A stretch of DNA of 64,000 nucleotides, from positions 30,285-94,284 of the forward strand of contig JANYGI010000220.1 of assembly GCA_025362495.1 (NCBI GenBank), in the 5' to 3' direction. Below the pieces are notes generated by a model. The model made no database searches and was not told the origin of the DNA. It saw nothing but the letters and a program-made list of their open reading frames with translations. A program made the position numbers and the translations under genes. Below, in pieces: positions 26,477 through 35,102 of the stretch (positions are counted from its first letter, which is position 1; each line of letters opens with the position of its first letter). Source of the DNA: Byssovorax sp. (GTDB lineage Bacteria > Myxococcota_A > Polyangia > Polyangiales > Polyangiaceae).

Positions 26477-29458
26477 ATGCAGCGCCGCGCCTCGCGCTCT
26501 CCCCTCTTGCTTCCGCTCCTCCTCGCCTTCTCGCCGGCCTGCGCCGCCGAGTCGCCCAGCGCCGCCGACGCGGTCTCGCCCGGCGAAACGCCCGAGGCGC
26601 CGGTGAGCCGCGAGTCCTCCTCGATCGAGCGCCCGCGGTACGCGTCGCAGCTCTCGATGGACGAGCGCCGCCGCGCGCGCGACGATCACTGGTTCGTGCA
26701 GCGCGCCTATCCCGCGGGCGAGATCCCCGAGGGCGCCTATGCGCAGGCCGAGAGCGCGTGGAGCGCGATCCCGCGCGTCTTCCCCCGCGGCGCGGCGCCG
26801 ACGAAGCCGCGCGGCGCGAAGCAGCCTCCGGCCCCGCCGCCGGACCCGTCCAAGGCCACCTGGGATTTCCTCGGGCCCGCGCCGCTCGACGTGACCAAGG
26901 GCGCCTACTCGACCCCGAACATGAGCCCGACAGGCGGCCGCACCTCGGCGATCGCCGTCGATCCGACCAACAGCAGCATCGTCTACGTGGGCACCGCGAT
27001 GGGCGGCGTCTGGAAGACGACCGACGGCGGCAAGACGTGGAAGCCGCTGATGGACGATCAGCCCTCGCTCGCCATCGGATCGATTGCCATCGATCCGGCC
27101 TCGCCCAGCACCGTTTACGTGGGCACGGGCGAGCCGGCCTACCGCGCCGGGTACGGCGGACGTGGTCTGTTCAAATCGACCGACGCCGGCGCGACCTGGA
27201 CCAAGATCGGCGGCGACGGCTTCGACGGGCTGACGATCGGGAGGCTCCTCTTCGACGGGACCGATATCTACCTCGCGACCGCCTTCGGCAACGCGGGCCG
27301 CGGCGAGACCTGCACCAGCGTTTACAGCGGCCAGGCCGGGCAAGGTGCTTACAAATCGACCGACGGCGGCAAGACGTTCACCCTGCTCCGCGCGGGGAAG
27401 ACGGTCGATCTCGAGGTCGACGCCAGCGTCACGCCGCGGCGACTCTACCTCTCCGACTACGACACCGGCGTGCATCGCTCGGTCGACGGCGGCAAGACGT
27501 GGACGGATCCGACGGGGATCAAGGCCGCCCCCTACGGTCGGGCCGAGATCGCGCTCACGCCCGCCGATCCGAACGTGGTTTACGTCGGCCAGGGCGACGG
27601 CACCAAGGCGCATGTCTATCGATCGTCGGACGCCGGACTGACGTTCACCGAGATCGACGGGGCGCCGGACTACTGCTACTCGCAGTGCGATTACGACAAC
27701 AGCGTCATCGCCGATCCGACCGACGCCAGCACGGTCTGGCTCGGCGGCGGGCTCTGCGCCATTTACAAGACGACGACGGGGCTCGCGGCGCAGACCGACT
27801 GGGTCAACGTCTCTCTCCCGGGCAACGACTGCGGCGCTTCGTACGAGAACTGGTCGAACGGGTACGTCCACCCCGACGTCCACGCGATGAGCTTCGATCC
27901 CAAGAATCCCGGCGTCGTCTACACGGCTACCGACGGCGGGCTCGCGCGGACCAAGGACGCCGGCGCCACGTGGGAGCGGCTCAACGAGGGTGTCGGCACC
28001 GTGCAGCTCTATGGCCTCTGCGTGGACGGGACGAACCCGGACATCGTCTACGGCGGCGCGCAGGACAACGGCTCCTTCGTTCGCACCACGGCGGCCGGCG
28101 CCTGGAAGGGCGTCCTCACCGGCGACGGCGGGCCCTGCGCCGTCGACTCGGGCGATCCCAACAACGTCTTGATGACGGGTGAGGGCGGCTCCGTCATCCG
28201 CTCCAAGGACGGCTTCAAGAAGCAGGTTCCGACGTTCGTGTTCGAGCCCGACGATCCGTCGTGCAAGGTCGGCGTCCAGCCCGGCTGCCAGGACCGCACG
28301 GGCTTCATCGCCCCGATCGCCGCGGATCCGAGCACCAAGGGCACCTTCTACATGGGTACCTACCGCATCTGGCAGGCGACCGACGGCGGCTCCGCCAAGG
28401 GCTGGAAGGCCATCAGCGACGACCTCACCGACGGGACGAGCTCCGTCTCCTGCGTGACGGGCAAAGGCGGTAAGGGCGACGACGTGCTCAGCACGATCAC
28501 CGTCGCTCCCAGCTCGCCCAAGACGATCTACACCGGCAGCCAGGGCGGCGTGATCTCGGTCACGGCCGACGGCGGCGCCACCTGGACGAAGATCTCCAGG
28601 GCGCCGCTCCCGAAGCGCTGGGTCTCGGGGATCGCCGTCGATCCCGTCAACGCCGACACGGTGTATGCGGCCTTCTCGGGCTTCGACAAGAGCACCCCGG
28701 CCACGCCCGGGCACCTGTTCGTCTCCACCGATCGCGGCGCGACGTGGGCCAAGCTCGACACCGGCGTCGACGCGCCGATCGACGCCCTCGCCGCCCACCC
28801 GGTCGCGCAAGGGCTGCTCTACGCGGGCACGGATCTCGGAGCGATGGTGAGCACCGACGGGGGCAAGACGTTCGCCGTGCTGGGCGACTCGCTCCCCAAC
28901 GTGGCTGTCTATTCGCTGGCGTTCCAGCGCGGCTCCACCTCGCTCTTCGCGGGCACCTTCGGGCGCAGCGCCTGGCGAATGACGTTCACCGCGGGCGCGT
29001 TCACCGCCACCCCGGCGATGCTCACCTTCGCTCACCAGCGCGGCGAGGCCGAGCCGGCGGCCCAGATCATCACCGTCGGGAACGAGGAGATCTACGGCAG
29101 CATCTCCGATTTCACCCTCTCCTCCGACTCTCCGTGGCTGACGGCGACGGCCGCGGCAACCACGGTCTCGGGCGCGAACGGAGCGGCCGTGACGGCGGGG
29201 ATCATCCCGAATACGGCGGTCGGCGAGTACGATGGCAACATCACCGTCACCCCGACGAAGGGTGGCAGTCCGCTGGTGGTCCCGGTTCATCTCTCGGTGA
29301 AGGCCGAGCCCATCCCCACGCCTCCCGTCAAGAAGCCCGACGACAGCGGCTGTGGCTGCCGCGCCGCGGGATCGCCCGTGGACGCGCGGACTGGCCTGCT
29401 CGGTCTGGGCGCGCTCGGGCTCTTCCTGGCCCGCCGCCGCGGAGCTGCACGCCGATGA
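26477..29458 (+). CDS. Large Asp-box beta-propeller protein with MYXO-CTERM tag
   Basis: A 993-residue exported protein. A hydrophobic signal sequence is followed by a charged region, then a sortilin/sialidase-like propeller with at least nine Asp-box motifs (S/T-x-D-G/A-G-x-T-W/F) between about residues 170 and 810. A beta-sandwich-like domain follows. The last 35 residues carry CGC, a hydrophobic helix and an Arg cluster: the MYXO-CTERM surface-anchoring signal. No catalytic residues of a sialidase can be assigned; it may be a surface binding protein. The stop overlaps the start of the DUF2252 gene (ATGA). Confidence 0.9.
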   Translation: MQRRASRSPLLLPLLLAFSPACAAESPSAADAVSPGETPEAPVSRESSSIERPRYASQLSMDERRRARDDHWFVQRAYPAGEIPEGAYAQAESAWSAIPRVFPRGAAPTKPRGAKQPPAPPPDPSKATWDFLGPAPLDVTKGAYSTPNMSPTGGRTSAIAVDPTNSSIVYVGTAMGGVWKTTDGGKTWKPLMDDQPSLAIGSIAIDPASPSTVYVGTGEPAYRAGYGGRGLFKSTDAGATWTKIGGDGFDGLTIGRLLFDGTDIYLATAFGNAGRGETCTSVYSGQAGQGAYKSTDGGKTFTLLRAGKTVDLEVDASVTPRRLYLSDYDTGVHRSVDGGKTWTDPTGIKAAPYGRAEIALTPADPNVVYVGQGDGTKAHVYRSSDAGLTFTEIDGAPDYCYSQCDYDNSVIADPTDASTVWLGGGLCAIYKTTTGLAAQTDWVNVSLPGNDCGASYENWSNGYVHPDVHAMSFDPKNPGVVYTATDGGLARTKDAGATWERLNEGVGTVQLYGLCVDGTNPDIVYGGAQDNGSFVRTTAAGAWKGVLTGDGGPCAVDSGDPNNVLMTGEGGSVIRSKDGFKKQVPTFVFEPDDPSCKVGVQPGCQDRTGFIAPIAADPSTKGTFYMGTYRIWQATDGGSAKGWKAISDDLTDGTSSVSCVTGKGGKGDDVLSTITVAPSSPKTIYTGSQGGVISVTADGGATWTKISRAPLPKRWVSGIAVDPVNADTVYAAFSGFDKSTPATPGHLFVSTDRGATWAKLDTGVDAPIDALAAHPVAQGLLYAGTDLGAMVSTDGGKTFAVLGDSLPNVAVYSLAFQRGSTSLFAGTFGRSAWRMTFTAGAFTATPAMLTFAHQRGEAEPAAQIITVGNEEIYGSISDFTLSSDSPWLTATAAATTVSGANGAAVTAGIIPNTAVGEYDGNITVTPTKGGSPLVVPVHLSVKAEPIPTPPVKKPDDSGCGCRAAGSPVDARTGLLGLGALGLFLARRRGAARR

Positions 29459-30645
29459 CCGACCTCCGCCCGTTCGCCCTCGCCGAGCGTCAGTACGAGC
29501 TCGACACGGCCGCGACCTCCAGTTATCCGCACCTCCACGAGCGCAAGCAGCAGCGACTCCTGCTCTCGCCGCACTCGTTCCTGCGGGGCAGCGCGCCGCT
29601 CTTCTACGAGATCCTCGCCGCACGGCCGGATCTCGCGGAGGGGCCCGAGGGCCACGGGTGGATAGTCGGCGACATGCACCTCGAGAACGTCGGCGCTTAC
29701 CAGACCGACCAGAAGGGCGCCGTCGTCTTCAACCTCAACGACTTCGACGACGCCACGAGGGGCCCTCTCTTCCTCGACGTGCTGCGGCTCTCGACCAGCG
29801 TGCTCCTCGCCGGCCGGACGTTCCAGTGCTCCGGGGTCGAGTCCATCGCCCTCGCCGAGACGATGATGGAAGCGTACGTGAAGGGCGCCTGGAACCTCGC
29901 GCCCCCGCCGCCGCTGCCCGAGCCGATCGCGGCCATGGTCGAGCGCGCCCAGCGCCGCACGCGCAAGGACTTGCTCGACGGTCGAGCGCCCGAGGGGAAG
30001 GATGGCAAACGCCACTTCGTGCACGGAGATCGCTACTTCGAGCTGCCGAAGGACCTCGCGCCCGAGATACCGAAGCTCATCGCCGCCTACCTCGCGGCGC
30101 TGGGCGATCGCGCCCCGGCCCACGCGTCCTTCTGGACCATCGAAGACGCAGCGCTGCGCATCGCGGGGACTGGCAGCCTCGGCGTCACTCGCGTCGCCGT
30201 GCTGGTGCGCGACAAGGACGGTGTCGAGCGCATCGTCGAGCTGAAAGAGTCGCGCGAGTCGTCGACAGAGGCCTTGATCCCGCCGGTGAAGGGCGCCTGG
30301 AACACGCCGGCGGACCGCGTCGTCAGCGGAGCGGTGGCCCTGGTGGGCGAGCCCCCACGCCAGCTCACCGCGGTCGCCGCTGACGGTCGCTCGTACGCCT
30401 CACGCAAGCTCTTCCCGCAGGAAGACAAGCTCCGCCTCGACGCGCTGCGCGCCGGGCCCAGGCTCGACGCGGTGGCGATCACCATCGGTGATCTCCTGGG
30501 CCGCGCCCACGCCCGCGGCGCGACGGCGCGCCCCGAAAAGCCCTGGTCCCTGGCGGAAACGTCCGCTGTCATCGATCATGCGATCGAGCTCGCGGGGATC
30601 TTTGAAAGTGTTTATCTCGCCTACGTGCGCAGGCGAGCGCGGTAG
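29455..30645 (+). CDS. DUF2252 family protein
   Basis: A 396-residue protein with the DUF2252 hallmarks: FLRGSAPLFYEIL near 40, GDMHLENVGAY near 70 and LNDFDDATRGP soon after. The family is distantly related to phosphotransferase/kinase folds, where the H-x-x-N and D pairs would bind nucleotide and metal. No signal peptide is seen, so it is cytoplasmic. Its ATG overlaps the propeller gene stop. The substrate is unknown; the family is widespread but undefined. Confidence 0.9.
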   Translation: MTDLRPFALAERQYELDTAATSSYPHLHERKQQRLLLSPHSFLRGSAPLFYEILAARPDLAEGPEGHGWIVGDMHLENVGAYQTDQKGAVVFNLNDFDDATRGPLFLDVLRLSTSVLLAGRTFQCSGVESIALAETMMEAYVKGAWNLAPPPPLPEPIAAMVERAQRRTRKDLLDGRAPEGKDGKRHFVHGDRYFELPKDLAPEIPKLIAAYLAALGDRAPAHASFWTIEDAALRIAGTGSLGVTRVAVLVRDKDGVERIVELKESRESSTEALIPPVKGAWNTPADRVVSGAVALVGEPPRQLTAVAADGRSYASRKLFPQEDKLRLDALRAGPRLDAVAITIGDLLGRAHARGATARPEKPWSLAETSAVIDHAIELAGIFESVYLAYVRRRAR

Positions 30646-30659
30646 TGTAACGTGGCGGG

Positions 30660-31679
30660 GTGAAGCACGCCTTTATCACCTCCTTCGCCGTCCTCGCCCT
30701 CACCTCCACCGGCCTCGCCGCCTGCTCCTCCGATCCCGGGGAGACCGGGGCCGGTACGACGGGCGCGGGCGGCTCCAGCGCCACCACCGCGACCTCGACC
30801 GGCGCCACCACGTCGGCCACCGGCGCCACGACGTCGGCCACCTCGACCGGCGTCGGGGGGGGCACGGCGGCCGCGTGCACCGCGACGATGTTCGGCGACG
30901 ATCGCCCCGTCACGCTCCACGTCCCCAAGGCCTACTCGTGCGACAAGGGCGCTCCGCTCGTGATCATGCTCCACGGCTACTCGGCGAGTGGCAGCCTGGA
31001 AGAGCTCTACCTCAAAATCACGGCAGAGTCGGAGAAGCGCGGCTTCCTCTACGCCCACCCGGACGGCACCAAGGACTCGATGGGCAACCAGTTCTGGAAC
31101 GCCACCGACGCGTGCTGCAACTTCAACGCGTCGACGATCGACGACTCGGCCTACATCACCAAGATCATCACCGACGTGCAGGCCGCGTACAAGGTCGATC
31201 CGAAGCGCATCTACCTCGTCGGTCACTCCAACGGAGCGTTCATGTCCTACCGCATGGCCTGCGAGCACGGCGATCTCATCGCCGGCGTCGCCAGCCTCGC
31301 CGGGGCGATGTACACCGACGTGACGAAGTGCGCCGCCGCGAACCCGGTGAGCCTGCTCGAGATCCACGGCACGGCCGACATGACGATCAGCTACGACGGC
31401 GCCGCTATCGGCGGGATCACCTACCCTTCCGCGCCGACGTCGGTGGCGGACTGGGTCACGTTCGACAAGTGCAGTCCGACCGGCGACACCACCTCATCGG
31501 ATCTCGATCTGGAGTCGTCGCTGGCCGGCAGCGAGACCCACGTAACGAACTACACCGGCTGCAAGAGCGGTACGGCGGTGTCGCTGTGGACGATCAAGGG
31601 CGCGGGCCACATCCCGAATTTCACGCCGGCCTTCATCCCCGACGTGCTCGACTTCCTCTACGCGCACCCGAAGCCGTGA
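30660..31679 (+). CDS. PHB-depolymerase-like esterase, lipoprotein
   Basis: A GTG-started 339-residue protein with a signal peptide ending LAAC. A Gly/Ser/Thr-rich linker (to about residue 75) leads to an alpha/beta-hydrolase of the LpqC/PHB depolymerase (CE1-like) type: PLVIMLHGYSASG, the nucleophile elbow GHSNG with Ser190, an EIHGTADMTISYDG acid region and a late GAGHIP His. It probably cleaves polyester or phenolic esters outside the cell. It follows the DUF2252 gene by 14 nt, so it may be in the same operon. Confidence 0.9.
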   Translation: MKHAFITSFAVLALTSTGLAACSSDPGETGAGTTGAGGSSATTATSTGATTSATGATTSATSTGVGGGTAAACTATMFGDDRPVTLHVPKAYSCDKGAPLVIMLHGYSASGSLEELYLKITAESEKRGFLYAHPDGTKDSMGNQFWNATDACCNFNASTIDDSAYITKIITDVQAAYKVDPKRIYLVGHSNGAFMSYRMACEHGDLIAGVASLAGAMYTDVTKCAAANPVSLLEIHGTADMTISYDGAAIGGITYPSAPTSVADWVTFDKCSPTGDTTSSDLDLESSLAGSETHVTNYTGCKSGTAVSLWTIKGAGHIPNFTPAFIPDVLDFLYAHPKP

Positions 31680-32156
31680 GTGTGGGCCTCTCGGGGGCGA
31701 GCCGGCGCCTCGCCCGCGTCCCCCGCGAGCGGCTCGACAAGCCCTTTGAGTCGAGGGGCGTCGGCGCCGTCGTGCAACGGTTCCTGCGCTGAGGCTCGGG
31801 GCGTCCGGCAACATCGCAGCTCGGCGCACGTCGGCCACAACACCCCATGATCGTCAACGCTTTGACTGCGTTCGTGGGGATGTCCTCTCGGCGCCTGCTA
31901 ACTGAGCATTCCGTTACGTTATTCAAATTACCTCGAATATCGGAAGGCGAGCCGCCTTTCGCCGGGCTGATTGAAGGCGCAGCCGCTTCGACGCGCGACC
32001 TCGCTCCGCAGGCATCGAGATGGAAATCATGAAGGAGCGCGGCGACCCCACCGACGCTCGCGCCCGGAGAAGAGCACGATTGAGGCGCGGCGTGGACGCG
32101 GCGACGCGGGCGGCGGCGCGTCGTGGATCAGGATCCCGGGCGCGGATCGCGAGCGC
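31680..32156. other. Intergenic region without convincing gene
   Basis: About 480 bases between the esterase and a small membrane protein gene. Around 31,900-31,945 the sequence is clearly less GC-rich than the rest of the window, and a short hairpin AAGGCG-AGC-CGCCTT follows at 31,944-31,958. The few open frames are Arg-rich and lack a ribosome site. It may hold a promoter or a small RNA, but nothing can be assigned. Confidence 0.5.
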
Positions 32157-32363
32157 TCAAGGCTGCTTGGTCGCCCGCCACTTTGCGCGCACCGTGCGAA
32201 AATAGAGCACCAGGCCAATCGCGAGCGCGGCGGCCACGGCGGCCAGCGCCAGGTTCGCCCCGCCTCCCGATCGACTGAAGATCACTGCCGATCGAAGGCC
32301 GAAGATCGTCGCGAGCGCGATGGCGGCGCCGATCAGGACCTGATGAGCGACGAGGAGCTGCAC
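32157..32363 (-). CDS. Small two-helix membrane protein
   Basis: A 68-residue GTG-started product with GAAAGGGG upstream. Two hydrophobic helices (about 8-28 and 36-55) are joined by a short Ser/Gly loop; the C terminus is basic (RTVRAKWRATK), so it should face the cytoplasm. I do not recognise the family. It follows folB on the same strand by 44 nt and may be co-transcribed. Confidence 0.7.
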   Translation of the reverse strand: MQLLVAHQVLIGAAIALATIFGLRSAVIFSRSGGGANLALAAVAAALAIGLVLYFRTVRAKWRATKQP

Positions 32364-32407
32364 GGGAAACCCCTTTCAACGACCCAGCGAGCGGCCGGCG
32401 CCGCGCC

Positions 32408-32782
32408 TCAGCGCTTGCCGACGAGCTCCACCGAGACCGAATCGACCGAGGCCGAGGTCGGCGGGCCGAACTTCTTCACGCGCACCTGGACCGAGACGGC
32501 CGGCGTGTCGGAGAGCACGCGATCGATGAGGCGCTCGGCCAGCGTCTCGAGGAGCTTGTACGAGACGCGCGTGCCCTCGTCGACGACGATGGTCGCGAGC
32601 TTGTCGTAGTCGAAGACCCGCGCGCGCGAGTCGGACCGCGGCAGCGTGGCGACGGGGAGGACGACCTCGAGATCGACGACGAAGTCTTGCGGGAGATCGC
32701 GCTCCGCGCGCGACGCCCCGTGGCGGGCGCGGAAGCGGATCCCTTCGAGGCGGATGCGGTACGTCTCGACCGATGACGGCAT
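32408..32782 (-). CDS. folB: Dihydroneopterin aldolase
   Basis: A 124-residue protein starting at ATG 32782 (MPSSVETYRI). It matches FolB in length and pattern: IRLEGIRFRARHGASRAERD at the N terminus, DFVVDLEVVL, FDYDKLATIV, and LLETLAERLIDRVL with the usual catalytic Glu early in the chain. It cleaves dihydroneopterin to hydroxymethyl-dihydropterin and glycolaldehyde in folate synthesis, probably as an octamer. A longer in-frame reading to 32962 lacks homology and is rejected. Other folate genes are not nearby. Confidence 0.9.
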   Translation of the reverse strand: MPSSVETYRIRLEGIRFRARHGASRAERDLPQDFVVDLEVVLPVATLPRSDSRARVFDYDKLATIVVDEGTRVSYKLLETLAERLIDRVLSDTPAVSVQVRVKKFGPPTSASVDSVSVELVGKR

Positions 32783-32966
32783 GGCGCGCGGATACCCCAC
32801 CCCCACCCAAGAATCCAGTGAGCCTGGTGCTTTTCGTCGATCCGGGCGCGGGGCCGGCGTTGTCGTCGTCGCCGTCCGGTCGGACGGCTCCTCCTCCGCC
32901 CTGGCCGCGCACCCGGCTCGACGAAAATCACTGGCGGCTCGACGGCGGGTCAGTCGAGCCAAGGAG

Positions 32967-33692
32967 TCAGGTTTTTTGCTGGAGGAGGTCTCGGTTTTTC
33001 ACGATGAGGCGGCGGCCGGCCACGTCGAGGAGGCCCTCTTTGCGCAGGGCGCCGAGGGTGAGGGTGACGGTTTCGCGCGTCGATCCGATGGCGTGGGCGA
33101 TCTCGAGATGGGTGATCGGCGCGGAGATCAGCGTCCCCTTGGGGCTGGGCACGCCCCAGCGGTCGGCCGCCTTGAGGAGAAACTCGATCACGCGGCCCTC
33201 GACGTTGCGAAACAGGAGCGACTCGATGCGGTCCTCGGCCTCGCGCGTGCGCTGGAGGAGCAGCGTGAACACGGCCGGCGCGATCCCCGGATCTTCGCGC
33301 AGGAAGTCGTCGATGAGGTTGTGGGGGATGCTGATGATCTCCGTCTCCTCCATCGCCGTCGCCGTCGCCGCGTGCGTCGGCTGCTGCGTCAGGCACGACT
33401 CGCCGAGGACCTCGCCGCTGCCGCGATAGCCGAGCGAGACGCTGCGACCTTCCGGCATCGCGCGCTCGAGCCGCGCACGGCCGCGACCGAGGATCAGCAG
33501 CGCCAGAGCCGCCGTACCTTGCTCGGCGATCGTCGCGCCTCCGAGGAAAGTCTCGAGCTCGGCGCCGTTCACGGCCGCCTCGCGGGTGGCGCGCGAGGCG
33601 CCGTCGAAGATCGAGCAGACTTTGATTGCGCGCTGGACACGAGCTTTTGTCGCGTCGAGCGCCGGGCGTTGAGCGGGCTGGCCGGGGCTCAT
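32967..33692 (-). CDS. Crp/Fnr-family transcription regulator
   Basis: A 241-residue protein: a cyclic-nucleotide-binding-type beta roll at about 25-135, a long dimerisation helix (PAVFTLLLQRTREAEDRIESLLF) and a winged helix-turn-helix with recognition segment THLEIAHAIGSTRETVTLTL at 194-213. The cNMP pocket motif (an RxS pair) is not clearly conserved and there is no Cys cluster for an Fe-S centre, so the effector is uncertain. It lies between folB and the flotillin genes, all on the minus strand. Confidence 0.9.
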   Translation of the reverse strand: MSPGQPAQRPALDATKARVQRAIKVCSIFDGASRATREAAVNGAELETFLGGATIAEQGTAALALLILGRGRARLERAMPEGRSVSLGYRGSGEVLGESCLTQQPTHAATATAMEETEIISIPHNLIDDFLREDPGIAPAVFTLLLQRTREAEDRIESLLFRNVEGRVIEFLLKAADRWGVPSPKGTLISAPITHLEIAHAIGSTRETVTLTLGALRKEGLLDVAGRRLIVKNRDLLQQKT

Positions 33693-33770
33693 CTTCCTCC
33701 TCCGATTCGAGAGTTCGCGGACGCTACTACACCATATCTCTTTCGAAGAAGATCGTTTGCGTCGCCCCGT

Positions 33771-35102
33771 TCAACTCCGGCGAGGGCGGTCGGGCAGCGG
33801 CGGGGGCCTGGTGTCCAAGGCGGGTTGTGAGCCGGAGCCCACTGGCAACGCCGCTGCACCGGCGGGTTGCGCTCCGAGTCGCAACGCGAGCTGTGTAAGG
33901 TCGACTCCAGTGGCCGCGCGGATCTGGGCCACCGCGGAGATCGCTTTGCGAGCGAGCCCACCGTCAGCGCTTTCGCCGTCGGGCAGCACCGAGAGCGTGG
34001 CAATCTTCGTCGCGCGTCGCGCGCCCGAGATCTCGGAGAGCAGTGGCATCATCTGCTGCAGCGCGAGCACCTCGCGCGCGTTCGAGCCCGCGCGGCGGAA
34101 CTCGGCGACGAGGAGCTTGAGGGCCTCGGCCTCGGCCCTCCCGGTCTCGATGATCGTCGCCGCCTCGCCGCGCGCCTGCTCCTCGTCGAAGCGCCGCTCG
34201 GCGTCGGCGGGCTGGATCACGTCGGCGACGAGCTGGCGCTCCACCTGGAGCGCGCGCGCCGTTTGCCGGCTGATCTCGGCGCGCGCCTGGGCGATCTGCG
34301 CGAGCACCTGCCCGCGCGCCTCGAAGATCATCGCCTCGCGCTTCGAGAGCGCGTCCTTGATCCGCTTGTCGGTCTCGGCCCGCGCGATCGCGAGATCGGC
34401 GTCGATCTTCGCGACCTCGCTCTGCGCCCAGTTGTCGGCTTTCTGCTCGGCCGCCTCGGCCTGCGTCCGCGCCTCGACGATGCTGGCCTGCATCCGCACC
34501 TTGGCGCCGCTCATTCGACCGCTGGAGTTGAGGTAGTTGGCGTCGTCGGTGACGTTCTGGATCTTCAGCGTGTCGAGGACCAGCCCCATCCGGTGGAGAT
34601 CGTGCTCGGCCTCGTCGAGGAGCTTGTCGGCGAAGGCGGCCTTGTCTTGATTGACCTGCTCCGGCGTGAGCTGCGCCAGCACGCCGCGCACGTTGCCCTC
34701 GAGCGTCTCGCGCGCCACGGCGAGGATCTCCGCGCGGCTGCGGCCGAGGAACCGCTCGACGGCGTTGGAGAGGCGCGGCTCTTCGCCCGGGAGCTTCACG
34801 TGGGCGATCCCCTGGATGTTGAGCGGAATGCCACCCTTCGAGTAGGCCCCTTTGACCAGGATCTCGATCGGGATGTTGGAGAGATCCATGCGGTCGACGC
34901 TCTCGAGGAGCGGTATCCGCACGGCGCGGCCGCCGCGGATCGCGCGATACCCGACGACCTTCTCACCCACCTTGTGCGTCCCTCCCGAGAGGATGAGCAC
35001 CTCGTTGGGCGAGCTGACGAGGAGCAGGTTCTTCAGCGTGTAAACAACGAAGCCGACGACGATGACCGCCGTGAAGAACAGGACCGTGATGATGCCGCTC
35101 AT
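33771..35102 (-). CDS. Flotillin-like protein (second of a tandem pair)
   Basis: A 443-residue flotillin. One N-terminal membrane helix (about 5-25) is followed by a PHB/SPFH domain (PNEVLILSGG, LLESVDRMDLSNIPI) and a long Ala/Glu/Arg-rich coiled coil (AEAEALK-type repeats) in the second half. Flotillins scaffold membrane microdomains. The ATG overlaps the TGA of the upstream flotillin gene, so the two are translated together and the products may hetero-oligomerise. The extra N-terminal reading to 35381 overlaps the neighbour and is not real. Confidence 0.92.
   Translation of the reverse strand: MSGIITVLFFTAVIVVGFVVYTLKNLLLVSSPNEVLILSGGTHKVGEKVVGYRAIRGGRAVRIPLLESVDRMDLSNIPIEILVKGAYSKGGIPLNIQGIAHVKLPGEEPRLSNAVERFLGRSRAEILAVARETLEGNVRGVLAQLTPEQVNQDKAAFADKLLDEAEHDLHRMGLVLDTLKIQNVTDDANYLNSSGRMSGAKVRMQASIVEARTQAEAAEQKADNWAQSEVAKIDADLAIARAETDKRIKDALSKREAMIFEARGQVLAQIAQARAEISRQTARALQVERQLVADVIQPADAERRFDEEQARGEAATIIETGRAEAEALKLLVAEFRRAGSNAREVLALQQMMPLLSEISGARRATKIATLSVLPDGESADGGLARKAISAVAQIRAATGVDLTQLALRLGAQPAGAAALPVGSGSQPALDTRPPPLPDRPRRS

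Noticed and set aside
26384..29623. Long minus-strand reading opposite the propeller and DUF2252 genes
   Set aside because: Only the part from 26,383 down encodes a real product (metal-binding lipoprotein). The upstream part is a shadow.
32020..32205. Small plus-strand gene of 61 codons
   Set aside because: Arg/Ala-rich composition, no recognisable domain, and it overlaps the 3' end of the small membrane protein gene.
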